A DNA stretch of 64,000 nt from Kuschelorhynchus macadamiae (taxonomy: Eukaryota > Arthropoda > Insecta > Coleoptera > Curculionidae). The notes beneath the pieces are model-generated. The model ran no database searches. It was not told where the DNA came from and saw only the letters and a list, made by a program, of their open reading frames with translations. Every line of letters starts with the position of its first letter. Positions within the stretch are counted from its first letter, which is position 1. The position numbers were made by a program, and so were the translations under genes. Below are positions 22,521-34,217 of the stretch, in pieces. The stretch covers positions 161,319 to 225,318 of the forward strand of contig JAUTXW010000546.1 of the NCBI GenBank assembly GCA_030620095.1. Reading direction: 5' to 3'.

Positions 22521-23700
22521 CTACCTGCAACTACCAAGGCAGGTAAACCAAGGCAGAGGTTAAAATGGACAGATAAAATGAATCCAACGGTGATGCATCC
22601 TACTACACCGCTACCAAACTTGAGACAATTTTATCAGGATACGGACATAAACTGCATACACATTTCATAGCACAATATCCAGAATACAAGTCACTTATTA
22701 CAGAACAGAGAGTAATAGATCAAGAAAGAGTCATCACTAAGATCAGTAAGCTTACCCCACTGGCATTGCAAAACATCAAAGCTATGGTAGCTGCTGAACT
22801 AAACATTCATCAACCAAACATTGAGGACAGTGGGGCAGATGCCGAACCGATCCCACATACAAACCAGCCCAACTTTGCGCAAGAGCATGTGCAACCTCAT
22901 TCAATGTTCAGTAGGGGCGAAGCTTCCAGCAACTACCCACGACAGATGACAAGCACCATACAGCGCACAGAACAAATGAATCATTCGCCCAAAGCACCAT
23001 ACACACAGCTACACCTCGGACCGTCTCTCACACAAACAATCAAAGTAGAAATGAAATCACATCTAAACAAATGGTCAGGCTCCCACCCTACAACAAGAGA
23101 TCCTATTCCTCGTGTAATCTTCAAACAAGACACACATAAAATCTTAAAGATCATCAACGAACACATAATTCCCCAGTACATAACGTATGCGAGCACAATG
23201 GAGTACATTCATACAGTGATCTACGCAGCAGCTATAACCACGATAACACAGAACAATCAGAAATTGCTGACACAGAAACACCAACAACATAAAACCAAAA
23301 TTCAAATGGCAGATAAGAATCGAAAACAAAATTAACAAAATTAGAAGAGAGTTGGGACATCTTACCCAATCTATGAACGGCAACAAGTCAAAACGTATCA
23401 CACAAAGTGTAGGGAAAATTAAATCTGCATCTCCTGATCACACGCTTACAGAAATCCTTGACACTCTGAAGCAAAAATTATCCGTGTATGCCGCAAGACT
23501 CCGAAGATACAAAGAATCAAATGAAAGAAAGGACGCTAACAACCTGTTTCGAAGAAGTGAAAAACAGTTCTACCAAAAAATCATGAGCAATGAGGAGGCA
23601 CGAGTAATATAACCACCGACCAAACAAGAGATCACAGAATACTGGAAAAGTATTTGGTCAAAACCGAAACTACACAATAATAACGTTATATGGATTAAAG
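22521..23700 (+). pseudogene. LINE ORF linker region (copy B)
   Basis: Continuing linker pieces are open at 22766-23335 and 23352-23612. They share SLTQTIKVEMKSHLNKWSG and YAARLRRYKESN with copy A. They are broken by stops at about 22518 and 23610 and by frameshifts. Confidence 0.6.
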
Positions 23701-23724
23701 CGGAAGAAGACTCAAGACAAGTGC

Positions 23725-24762
23725 TTGGAGGAACAAGAGGACTTTGCAATGGCAACACAAGAAGTTGCAGAAACAATCAAATACACGCATAACTGGAGAT
23801 GTCCTGGAATAGATAACATTCAGAACTTCTGGTACAAACAGTTTACCTCCACACATGAAGCTCTCACTCGCCAAATTAATAAAATTATTTTAAAACCTAG
23901 CACACTCCCCAGTTTTCTCACCCAAGGAAGAACATATCTTAAACCCAAAAATTCAGACAATAAGGACCTCTCAAATTACCGACCCATTACGTGCCTTCCA
24001 ACCCTATATAAAATCATCACAGCCACAATTACCAGGAGAATAGAACAACATCTAGTACATAAAAACATTCTAACGGAAGAGCAAAAAGGTTGCAGGAAAA
24101 ACAGCCGAGGATGCAAGGAGCAGCTAATTATAGACAGCGTCATCATGGAACAAACCAAGAAAAATTATAGAAACCTTTATACGGGTTACATAGATTATAA
24201 AAAAACCTTTTATTCGATACCCTACAGTTGGCTAACCAGAGTGCTAGAATTATACAAGGTCAATAAAAACATCAGGCAATTCCTTAGGCAAATCATGAGT
24301 ACGTGGAAAACTAAGATCAACCTGAGAACACATCGAAACAGAAGAGATCTACATCAGACGGGTATATTCCAGGGAGATTCACTCATCGTTTTGTGGTTCT
24401 GCCTCTGTCTCAATCCACTGTCAAACACATTGAATAACAGAAAGTTCGGATTCCAAATTAAACACCAAAAAAATAACCTACACAAAATAAACCATCTCTT
24501 GTACATGGATGACATAAAATTATATGCAAGCACAAAGGCACCGCTAAAGAAACTCCTTAAAATCACAGAAACGTTTACCCTGGACATCAACATAGAATTT
24601 GGTATAAGTAAATGCAAGCTACTGCATATCAACAAGGGACCGTGGAATGACCACCCTACGAGGGAATCAATCAACAATGAAACTGTAGATAACATGCTCA
24701 AAGAAGAAACATACAGATACCTAGGCTTCCATCAAAGACCAAAATTAACCACACTCATTTAA
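23725..24762 (+). pseudogene. LINE reverse transcriptase with YMDD (copy B)
   Basis: A 345-codon open frame covers nearly the whole reverse transcriptase: WRCPGIDNIQNFWYKQF, SNYRPITCLPTLYKI, KNSRGCKEQLIIDSVI, GYIDYKKTFYSIP (palm motif A, with the usual AFD reading TFY), FQGDSLIVLWFCL and HLLYMDDIKLYAS (catalytic motif C). The order and wording match R4/Dong-clade enzymes. Motif A lacks the catalytic Asp (AFDSIP becomes TFYSIP), so even this long frame is likely dead. The frame ends at a stop at 24760-24762. Confidence 0.8.
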
Positions 24763-24856
24763 AATCAGAGCTCAAGACGGAATTTAAAACCAGACTCACA
24801 AAACTACTAAAAACAAAACAAATTTAACGAAATTCATTTCTCTTATTCTTACGTAT

Positions 24857-25734
24857 TTGTTTAATGTCATTAAATGGTCACACACAGACATAGAAAACAT
24901 TAACATTCTCATACGCTCTGAATTTACTAAACACAGGAAGTTACATCCCAACGCATGCAAGGAAAGGCTCACCATCGAGAGAAAAGAAGGAAGGAGGGGA
25001 ATTATAGATATACAGTCGCTAAATAAAAAAACAAATTTACGAACTTATTAAATCAAATTACTAATTACGGCAATAGTGAAGGCAGACAAGAATTATACAC
25101 CGCTCGACCTGTCTCAAACGAGCCAGGCAGCAGACGCACACAGTCACATCCAATCACGACTAGAAAGGATGAACGCCTGGTCTCAAAAACACTTTACGGA
25201 AGACACAGATACCACATAAAGCAAGACTACATGCATAAAAAGAGAAACGATCGATCACATAACGAGTGGATGTAGAATAATGGCCGGAACTGAATACACC
25301 GCGAGACACAACTCAGCAGCGAAGGTCGTTCATCAAGCATTAGCCACAACATACAAACTAACGGACACTACCATTATACACTAACATCCATACTTGAAAA
25401 CGAAGACTACAAGCTCTACTAGGACATTGCCATCCATACAGATAAGACAATCCCCGCAAACAGACCCGATATCACCTTTCAATCAAAAAAAGAGAAAATC
25501 ACTTATTTAATTGACATGGCTGTCCCCAACGACGAGAACGTCGAGGCGAAATACAGTGAGAAGATCGCCAAATACACCGACTTGGCAATGGAAGTACAAA
25601 GGCTGTGGAAACATGAAAGAGTCATCATTGTCCCTCTCATCATAGCAGTAACAGGTCTCACCCCAATAACGTTTACACCGCATTTGGCTCAATTAGGAAT
25701 TAATACACATAATCACAGGAACATTCAAACATAG
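24857..25734 (+). pseudogene. LINE C-terminal region, internally deleted (copy B)
   Basis: Fragments after the reverse transcriptase: 24857-25051 (IERKEGRRGIIDIQSLN) and 25516-25734 (MAVPNDENVEAKYSEKIAKYTDLAMEV, the end of the restriction-like endonuclease). In between, deletions around 25040 and 25231 remove the CX2C half of the zinc knuckle; only ETIDHITSGC-like coding remains. Confidence 0.65.
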
Positions 25735-25881
25735 GTCATTTTGAAAACATGTAGCATCGTTAGATCATTTCTTAATACACAATAATTGTTTTTTTTTTAT
25801 TTTTATTTTTTGGACTGACTTTGTATAATCCCGTCAGTATAAAATACAACCACAGGAATACTATGAGACAACAAGTCATGA

Positions 25882-25896
25882 TAATAATAATAATAA
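25882..25896. repeat. (TAA)5 between copy B and copy C
   Basis: Five TAA units follow the GTCATGA end of copy B. Confidence 0.85.
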
Positions 25897-27990
25897 CGTG
25901 ATCAAACTTAAACACCACAAATGGAATTTGACTGTATCACCAAGAAGGAAGTTAGCAGCTTTATTAAGGGAACGAGCAACTGAAAGTCGCCAGGAGTCGA
26001 CCATATTTACAATTTCTGATATAAGAAATTTTGAGGTCCTCCATGAAACTATGGCTCATCATTTTACCAAAATAATGCATCATCTGGAGACAACCCTCGC
26101 ATTTTTCATGTTGGACACTACAACTATGCTACCCAAAAGCAATAGGACACAAGACCCGTCCCAGTCCATCACTTATTTGCCTACCATGTACAAGATCCGA
26201 ACAGGAGCATTGCAAATCGTATCTACCACCAAATTGACAGTCATAACATATTAGCCGAGGAACAAAAGGGATGCATTCGAGACCATCAAGGATGCAAAGA
26301 ACAAGTTATCATCGACTCTGTGGTACTTAAGTAAGCACAGAAAAAACAACGCAACATACACACTGCTTTTATAGGCTATAAAAAGGCATTTGACACTGGT
26401 CCACATTCTTGGCTCATAGACGTACTAGGAATATACAAAATTCACCCTATGATCATTAATTTCCTGGCAACTATCAAGCACCAGTGGAGAACGAACCTGA
26501 GGATCAACAATGGCGATCAATCTGTTACCGATGAGATACACGGCAATAGGGGAATTAACCAAGGAGACTCGTTAAGTCTACTTTGGTTCTGCTTAGCGAT
26601 GAAACCCCTCTCTACGTTGCTCAATAGAATATTCCTGAACCATATCCCATCTTCGGTATATGGGTGATATTAAGCTCTATGGTGGAAACCATACGCAAAC
26701 TAAAAAAGGTTATTGACGTGACATACACCTTCGTGAACGACATCCATATAGAATTTGGAATGGAAAAATGTAAAGCCTTAGACATCAAATAAGGCAAAGT
26801 CATTAATGGTGATGTAGACCTACCCAATGGAGAAATAGTTCTAGCGATGAACCAAGGAGAGACCTATAAACAGCAATTAATACCTATGCTGTGTCCGTGC
26901 AGAACTATAGTTTCAGAATCTTGAAATGAACTAGCACGAAGCTAGAGGGACTACAACGAACTACCCACCTAATGATGACCAAATACAAGTCTCTCCACCC
27001 AAGGTCATCAACTCTCCGAATGACCTTGCTACGAAGAGAAGGTGGAAGATCTCCTGTTGACTTGACCAATTCGCACTCGCGGCAGCTGCAAAAATTAAGA
27101 GATTTCTTTACCAACAAGGCACAAACATCAAGCCTCCACCACATAGTGACCTTAAGTGATAACTCGTACTCTCCACTCAATCTCGCAAGTGACAACATCA
27201 TGCTAAAGTCACTTTCAGACCCCGACAAACAAGAACAGTGGGCTTAAATGGCACTGCACGGCAGACATCACAATGACTTGAATCAGCCACACATAGATAA
27301 AGAAGCATCCAACAGGTGGCTGAAGGATGGACAACTATTCCCAGAGACAGAAAGATTTGTGAGGGCAATACAGGACCAATTTATTAACACACGAAATTCA
27401 TCATCAAAGTGTCGAAAATGTAGCGAGAGATCAGAAACTATATAGCATATAACATCTGCCTGCACTTACCTAGCAAACACGGACTACCTCCAGCGACATA
27501 ACCAGGTGTGTAACATCATACACCAAGAGCTTACCAATAAATACGGGCTTCTGAACACCTTTGTGCCCTATTATAAATACCAACCAAGTTCAGTTCTTAA
27601 AAATAATGCCTTCAAACTGTACTACGACCGGGCAATTATCACCGACCGATAGGTAACGAATAATCAGCCTGATGTGGCACTGTTAAATAAGGAAACAAAG
27701 ACAGCTTATTTGGTAGATGTCGCTGTACCCAACAATAACAACGTGTTGGATAAATATCAAGAGAAAAAGGCTAAATATGCGGAGCTGGCCATTGAGATAC
27801 AGCAAATGTGGCAACTGATACCGATCATCGGATCATCAATTGGACTAGTTCCAAAAACACTAGAACAGAGTCTGAAAATCATAGGACTGCAAACTAACAC
27901 CTTCATCCACATCCAGAAGGCAGTCCTGCTCAGTACTTGCCACATAGTGAGAAAATTCTGACAGGACAACGTATAGAACTAATATAAACC
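25897..27990 (+). pseudogene. R4/Dong-like LINE, diverged copy C, 5'-truncated
   Basis: A third element of the same clade but a different subfamily. Reverse transcriptase pieces: EEQKGCIRDHQGCKEQVIIDSVV (about 26256-26325), YKKAFDTGPHSWL (about 26378-26415), NQGDSLSLLWFCLAMKPLS (about 26556-26615). The YMDD region around 26655 is frame-broken. The C-terminal domain is at 27400-27810: CRKCSERSETI, stop, HITSAC; then QPDVALLNKETKTAYLVDVAVPNN. Stops at about 27443 and 27650 and a rearranged 5' end show it is a relic. No OTU domain remains. Confidence 0.75.
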
Positions 27991-28339
27991 AGCCCACTCT
28001 TTTTGATGCATGCATCCGGGATCGGCTTGGAGCCCAACATTTGTTGAGAAATTGGTTGTCAATTATAAGCAGAAAAGTACTATCTGGAGGTTGCGTGTTA
28101 GATAAAAACCGGCAAGTCCTCAAGTGGGTGTTGTCCTCGGTGTTGTCAGATCGACCGTAATTATAAATATGTTCCGATTTGTTAAATTCCGAGGTCTTTT
28201 TTTGTTTTACTTTCTTTTTTATCACGATTTAGCATTTACAAGTCGCAGTCGATTTTCATGAAAGTACCCTTCTCAAAACAGTAGATTCTAATTTGTATAT
28301 CCAAAGAAAAATATTTTATTGCATGCTAATAACGCATGT
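27991..28339. other. Probable 3' UTR of copy C and unassigned sequence
   Basis: No coding. It may include the 3' UTR of copy C, but no TAA tail marks its end. Confidence 0.3.
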
Positions 28340-28550
28340 CTGGCAACAACGCAACACTTACGTATTGGCCGAAATTCCCATAGTAATGCCTGCTTATTTC
28401 AAAAAATTCCTAGTAGTGCCCACTAATTCCTTACCAATGCCCACTAATTCATAGTAATGCCTACTAATTCCTAGTACTGCCCTCTAATTCCTTTACAATT
28501 CGCAATACTTCCCAGAATTTGTACACCGTAATTCCACAGCGGTTTACCCC
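28340..28550 (+). repeat. Degenerate 20-bp minisatellite, right array
   Basis: Five or six loose units of 'tagtaatgcctactaattcc' run from about 28,388 to 28,490, matching the array at 15,650-15,800 in the same orientation. The flank 'TGTACACCGTAATTCCACAGC' (28,521-28,541) is similar to the reverse complement of 15,611-15,631. Confidence 0.5.
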
Positions 28551-28975
28551 TCGTCTCGGGTCGCGATGTATATTCAACGGGTTGTTAATCACAACAAATT
28601 TAACCTGGTTGTTGATAAAATTTTCCTCATTCGTGCTGAAAATATTTTCCTTTAAGCTTTTATTTTAAGTGAACTGTTTATTTCTGCACCGTGCCAAATG
28701 ATGCGGAGAGGCACGATTTTTTTTCTTAGTACATTTTAATAAAAGCGTGTTATTTAAAAAGTTTATTTATTATCATTTTATTTTGAATCTCTCAATTTTT
28801 ATAAATTTTATAATAGTTAACAATTAAGTCTTATATTATTAATTAAATACAGATAATAAAAAAAAGCTTGTCTTTTTAACTAACATTTAACACAAACACA
28901 AACCTGTTAACTAAACTAATTGGCTGCTAGAAATTTAACTGACAAAAAAAAACAATCAATAAATCAGCCACACTA
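28551..28975. other. No recognised feature
   Basis: AT-rich noncoding sequence between the minisatellite and the next transposon. Confidence 0.4.
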
Positions 28976-29579
28976 ATATATCGCTGTGTAAGTACAATAC
29001 TGTAACATCTCAAAAAAATCACATTTCGTGCCAATTGCCGTTTAAACCTCGTAATATCTAAAAATGTTATTTCTTACAATATTTTTTGATAGATGTTTTC
29101 ATGTTGCAGAAAAAATTTCAACACAAGAGAATAATATTTTGATGTATTACAATATTGCACACAGCCTTTCCATGTGAAATACTGTAACATCTAATAATCT
29201 TTATTTTTGGTTTCTGTGCAACACTGTAATATCTCAAAATATTATAATATTGCTCGTCCGATTAAATAAGTATGCCATGGAAAGCATACACATGTTAATC
29301 TTATTTACCGCCAAAAAATAGTGTCAAGATTATTAAAGTTGTACGTACAGTTTGGTCTTAAAGAGCTGTGTTAGTCGGTTTTGTGATTTTATTATTTTTT
29401 TAACAAAAAATAGACGGTTTTTTGAATAAATTACCACTGAGTAGAGGAAAAAAGTTACTTCAACTGACTCATGGCGAAAGCCAATAAAAATATACTGGTA
29501 AGTACTTCTTTATTACAAGCTTTTATTTAACTAGCAATGATCGTATGTATGTTGTGCATTTCAAAATTTGTAACTGAAT

Positions 29580-30060
29580 TTTGAGACACTTCTAGACATT
29601 CGATTGAGCTGAAATTGTGTACACGTATTTAGGTCCGGTGACAATAAAGTGAAAACTTTGACCTTGGCCGTGACCTTGAACATTGGATATCGATTTTTAT
29701 TGGCTTTAGATTGATACATTGTTGGAAAATTTTGTACACATAGGTGGGGTAGGGAAATATTACAATAATATGATGCTTTTTACTGTGACATTGACCATGA
29801 CTTTGATCTTGTAATTCGATTTATATCGGCTTTAGCTTGACCTATCGGTGTGATATTTTGTACACTTTGAAAGGTTAAATGATAATACATTCATATTTTT
29901 AACTTTTCTCTGTGACCTTGGAGTTTAGTATGTTTGGGCCAAATCTTGCAAGCAACTGTTGAAGCAGTTCCCGTTATCGGAATTCACTGAGATTTGGTAC
30001 ACATATTATAACCGCAATATTAGGGTGTCTAATCGTGAATGTGTTATACAGGGTGCATAA
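29580..30060. repeat. Degenerate tandem repeat, units about 130 bp, with 'gaccttg' and 'ttgtacac' modules
   Basis: Four modules carry a 'ttgtacac' or 'ttggtacacat' core at about 29,617, 29,735, 29,858 and 29,994, each linked to 'gacattgacc'/'gaccttg' blocks. It is noncoding and lies inside the transposon left of its transposase relic. Confidence 0.45.
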
Positions 30061-30596
30061 AATATAATGCGAAGAAGGACAAAATAAAATAAATGTAAAA
30101 CATATTTTTTAAAAGAAACATTTATTTACAAATTATTAAATTAAAAATTAGAAAATAATTAAACTTACATTAAAAAGAGACTTTTAAAATTTTGAATATT
30201 TTCTTAAAAGTTTGAAACTATATTTCAAGTGTGATGAAGTCTCACGTCTTAGTCATTTAAGAAAATACTTATTCAAATTTTTAATAAAATTTCTTTGTTT
30301 ATGTAAATTTAATTATTTTTACCTTTTAGTTCAAGAGTTTGTATATAAAAGATTTTTTTTTAGAAATTGTTTTAATTTTATTTGTTTATTGATGTTTTTG
30401 ACATGCTTTATAGGAGTTTTGGATTTATAATATAAATTAATCAATTTTTACAGGTCGATCTAATTTTCGATTTACGTCAGTCAGTATTAGAGGTTGGCGG
30501 TTTACTCTTCGTGGCACCGATTTAATATTTTCCGCTATTTTTTTTAAAGAAAAACATTTTAATTTAGTTACACTTAATTTTATATAGAAATTACGC

Positions 30597-31176
30597 ATGT
30601 CCATTTTACGGTATGCAGCGGGAATTATCGCCTCCTTAATAATTTACCTTTTACAGGAATACACGGTATCCACCGAGAAATGCAGCAACAGTAAAGAAGA
30701 TTTATTGTATCCATCGTCCTGTACTGACTATCGAGATGTTCATCAGACTACGCGTGCACCAGAATACACGCTGCCGGAAGAAAATCATGCAGCACAAAGC
30801 TTGGATAACGGAACTGTACAAAATAGCAGAAAATAGCAGATTACAAACGCAAGTATCAAATGTGCAAAATGCGATCGTTGAAATAAAAAACGAGACAATG
30901 GAGTTTTCCGAAAAAGGATTGCAAATTGGTCATATGCAACAAGAAGTTACCAATCATATTGGAGTTAAAAATGTTCAAGCAGATATTGCTCAAAAAATTC
31001 CGATTCCTGGCTTCAAAAATTTACATCATCCCTCGAACATTTTGTCAGATTATACTGGACATAATCCCAGTTATTATGGAATAAGATCTAATGATATACT
31101 GAGTGCGACGTTCCTTTATACTACCGTTTGCAGCACTGAAGTTACTGAATGCGAAATTTATGATTTAACAAAGTGA
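30597..31176 (+). other. Two overlapping open frames, unrecognised
   Basis: Frames 30597-30836 (79 codons) and 30736-31176 (146 codons) lie upstream of the transposase relic. The second includes EIKNETMEFSEKGLQIGHM and SNILSDYTGHNPSYYGIRS, and looks like genuine eroded coding sequence because of its length in AT-rich DNA. It may be the N-terminal part of the same transposase gene or a second gene of the element. No domain was recognised. Confidence 0.35.
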
Positions 31177-33300
31177 TTGCTATGCCTGCTTCAAATGAAG
31201 ATATTGATCTAGGTACGCATGAACACTCTATACTGAGTGAAAAGAGAGATACCGAATCGATTTATCTTGAATTAGGTAGGAACAGCAGCTTGGTTGGAGA
31301 AATGCCAAATTCAGATATCTATGAGCCTAAAGTGACAATGGAAATTAAAGCTATTCTGAAAAAAATGCTACATATACATATCCTGATTTTGAACCAGACA
31401 GTAATTCTAATTCGGACCAAGAAGCAGTAAATCTAAGTTTCAAGGAAAAAAAGAATAAAAATAAAGGGAATAAATTACAGAATTTGGAAAATCTAGATGA
31501 TGATAATATGGAGAAAATTACTGTTCGAGGAGAAAATAGAGAGACAGAAAATTCTTTGAGTGAAGAAAAAAAGGCAGAGTTGTCATGTAATGCAATTAGT
31601 GTAGACGATACAGAAAAAGAAAAAGAAGTTAAGAAAACGAGAAAAAGACTCCGCAACGTAAATGAATGGACGCCAAATATTTAAAAAATTAAAGTTAATA
31701 GAGGAGAGACATACACTACAAAGCCCGAGAGAGCTGTGCCACAGAAACATATTAGAGAAGGATGCAATAATAAATGTAAGTTAAAATGTAACACAAAATT
31801 AACAGATGATGATGGGAAATTTTTAATTGAAAATTTTTATTCTCTAACAGACGTTAACAGGAAGAGAGTTTTTATTTCCAAGTTAATGGAAGAAATTAAC
31901 CGTACATATGTAAAGAAACAAGAAACATAATTTCCATCGGAGACCCAATTATTCATACCACTTTATATTATAAGGTATTAAAGTTCGGGTTTGCAAAAAG
32001 ATGTTCTGCGATACTTTCTGTATTAGTGCCACATTTCTCATTACAGTTAATGAAAAAATTACAGAATGTGGATTGAGATAAAAGAGAGAAAGACCGACAT
32101 AAGGTGAAAATTCAGGAGGGCATTACTCAAGAAGTTTACAATCGCATTAACTCCTTCAGAAGAATTGAATCACATTACTGTAGGGCTGACAATAGAAGGG
32201 AGTTTATTGATGGTGGCCTAAATCTTGCAACAATGTATCAACTTTATAAGGACAAATGCATCATGAATAATCAACAATTTGTAAAAAAAAACACAAATAC
32301 AACGAGATATTCAATATAAAACTCAATCTTGGTTTTTTTATCCCTATAAAAGACAAATGAACATTTTGCATGTTGTATGAAAACAGTTCCAGTGAAGAAA
32401 AAGAGAAATTGAAAAAAAATATAAAATAGACCAAAAAGAAAAAGCAGTTTTGTAGCTTCCACGTGCAAGAGAGGCAGCGTTTTTTTACAAAAGAAAGTAA
32501 AACACTTTTGATTTTACCATTTATAATCTCACTATAAAACAAGGTTTTTGTAGCATTTGGCATGAAGCAATAGCAAAAAGGGGAGCAATGGAAATTTCAT
32601 CATTTGTCTATAATTTCTTAAAGGGAAAATGCGAGGGAAAAGATGTAATATTTTACTCAGAAAACTGTTCATCCCAGAACGAAAACCAATTTCTTGTTGC
32701 AATGTACCTATATTCCGTAAAATTATTAAATATTCACTCTGTGACTCACAAGAATCTTAGTCCTGGCCATACACAAAATTCCGGCGATTCGATGCATTCA
32801 GCGATGGAAAGAAAAATTAAAAAGGTAATTAAAAAACAACCTGTATACATCCCCAGTCAGTTGGTAATAATTACATAAGTGGCGTGATCTAAAAATTATG
32901 AGGTGAAGGAGATGGGAACAAAAGATATTTTTGATTGGAAAGGTGTTTCCAAAAACATTGGACACAATTTTCAAACGTCAACAGAGTGAGAAAAAATAAA
33001 GTGGAATGATATAAAAATATTTAAAATAACAAAGAACTCTCCAGGGTCGGTTTATTTCTAATACTCTTATGACAACGTAGAAATAAAAGAATTCAAAGTT
33101 GACAGATCTAACAGACGTATTACCAAAGATAGAAATAATACAATTGAGCTATTGCCAGCGTACAAAACACCACCTGGCATAAACAGCCAGAAAAAAGAGG
33201 ACTTGCAATAATTGTGCAAAATAAGAGCAATTCCAAATGCATACCACTGGTTTTTTGAGAGCCGACAAATTAACCACGAAGAATCTTAAGTAACTTGTAA
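31177..33300 (+). pseudogene. DDE-type transposase relic (DUF7869-like)
   Basis: Ordered coding fragments in shifting frames. KTRKRLRNVNEWTPNI and VPQKHIREGCNNKCKLKC (about 31,630-31,800) form the basic and Cys-rich N-terminal part. ESHYCRADNRREFIDGGLNL with MYQLYKDKC is at about 32,167-32,260. FYSENCSSQNENQFL is at about 32,650-32,695, where related proteins have SDNC..QN. GHTQNSGDSMHSAMERKIKK follows at about 32,767-32,825. From memory, SHYCR, D-N-C..QN and GHTQNEGDS.HS are hallmarks of a large insect transposase-like family annotated as DUF7869. Many stops make it non-functional. It lies between inverted termini, which supports a transposase role. Confidence 0.6.
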
Positions 33301-33950
33301 GCTTACAAAAAAAAACAGTGCTTATAAGTTAACCTTTTGTTACCAAAGCTTTTAATGTTTTTTAATGTTTTAGAAAAATGAAACTTTTTATATGAATCAC
33401 ATGTTTTAGTAAGTGACATAAAAAAATATAAATGTTCACATAAATAGGTAGGTACTAATACAGAAGATTGTTATTACAGTTCAAAATATCATAAAAAATA
33501 GTTAAATTAAAAAGTGCAATAAGGGTACATATCAAAATATTTTGATACGTAATCATTATTTTGAGATAACAACAGTGCAATATAGTAATATCTCTAAATT
33601 TTAATATATTTTAATTAATAACGAAATTATTTTTACAGTAGGCTTAAATATCTAAATGCCTTATATCAGAAAAATATTTTCTTTTTCGAAAAATCTTGGT
33701 AAAGTAAAAATTTAAAGCGTTTATGCAAATATACGAGTATCATGAACACTAAAACTTCAAACGCGATTTTCCCAAAACTATGATTTTTGAGATGTTACAT
33801 TTTTGCACTAACACAGCGATATATAGTTTAATACTATTTAAATAAACCCACGAGTATGAAATGTGCCTCTCGCAAGTGCTTCTCACTATATTTTTTCTAC
33901 AACTGCATAGGAAACTTTTTAAAAATTAAATTAATAATTAAGTGGTGATC

Positions 33951-34217
33951 CATATAATCGGCATCGCATTCTTGCATTGAAAATTCATCATTTCTCACGT
34001 TGTGGCGTAACATTGTGCGAAATAATATTTCTCACAGTCTATTGTGGTGCAACACTGTAGCCAACTGTTGAACTAATCGTGATGTGTGACTAGTTCAGCT
34101 ATTGACTACTGTGTGGTGCAACGATAGACTGTGACAAACATTATTTCGCACAGTGTGACGTCACATCGTGAGGAATGACGAATGTTTAATGCAAAGATAC
34201 TATGCGGATTATATGCA
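33951..34217. mobile_element. Hairpin (fold-back) MITE
   Basis: About 267 bp forms a nearly complete imperfect palindrome. The left arm begins CATATAATCGGCATCGCATT and the right arm on the minus strand begins CATATAATCCGCATAGTATC. Matching inner blocks include 'gtgcgaaataat', 'cacagtctat' and a central TTGAACTA/TAGTTCA pair. There is no coding capacity. It could fold into one long hairpin and be a source of small RNAs. Confidence 0.75.

Larger units (their letters stand above)
21569..25881 (+). mobile_element. R4/Dong-like LINE, copy B, tandem to copy A
   Basis: A second copy in direct orientation, highly similar to copy A through most of its length, with the same start and the same CAACAAGTCATGA end followed by TAA repeats. 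Compared with A it lacks about 195 bp after CGTCCAG (the leader and first ATG), keeps the YMDD segment, and lacks about 160 bp around the first half of the CCHC knuckle. The complementary deletions show both derive from a longer master copy. Confidence 0.85.
28976..33824 (+). mobile_element. DNA transposon with inverted termini and dead transposase
   Basis: The left end ATATATCGCTGTGTAAGT and the right end on the minus strand ATATATCGCTGTGTTAGT match. The match continues as TGTAACATCTCAAAAA after a short variable stretch. Further subterminal 'tgtaa[ct]atct' copies occur in opposite orientations on the two sides (29190, 29230; 33570). The outermost ATATAT is its own reverse complement, so it may be terminus or target duplication. 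The interior of about 4.8 kb carries a decayed transposase at 31.1-33.3 kb. Superfamily is uncertain. Confidence 0.65.

Noticed and set aside
30212..30430. 72-codon Phe/Leu-rich frame
   Set aside because: Low-complexity T-rich sequence, no motif; likely chance.
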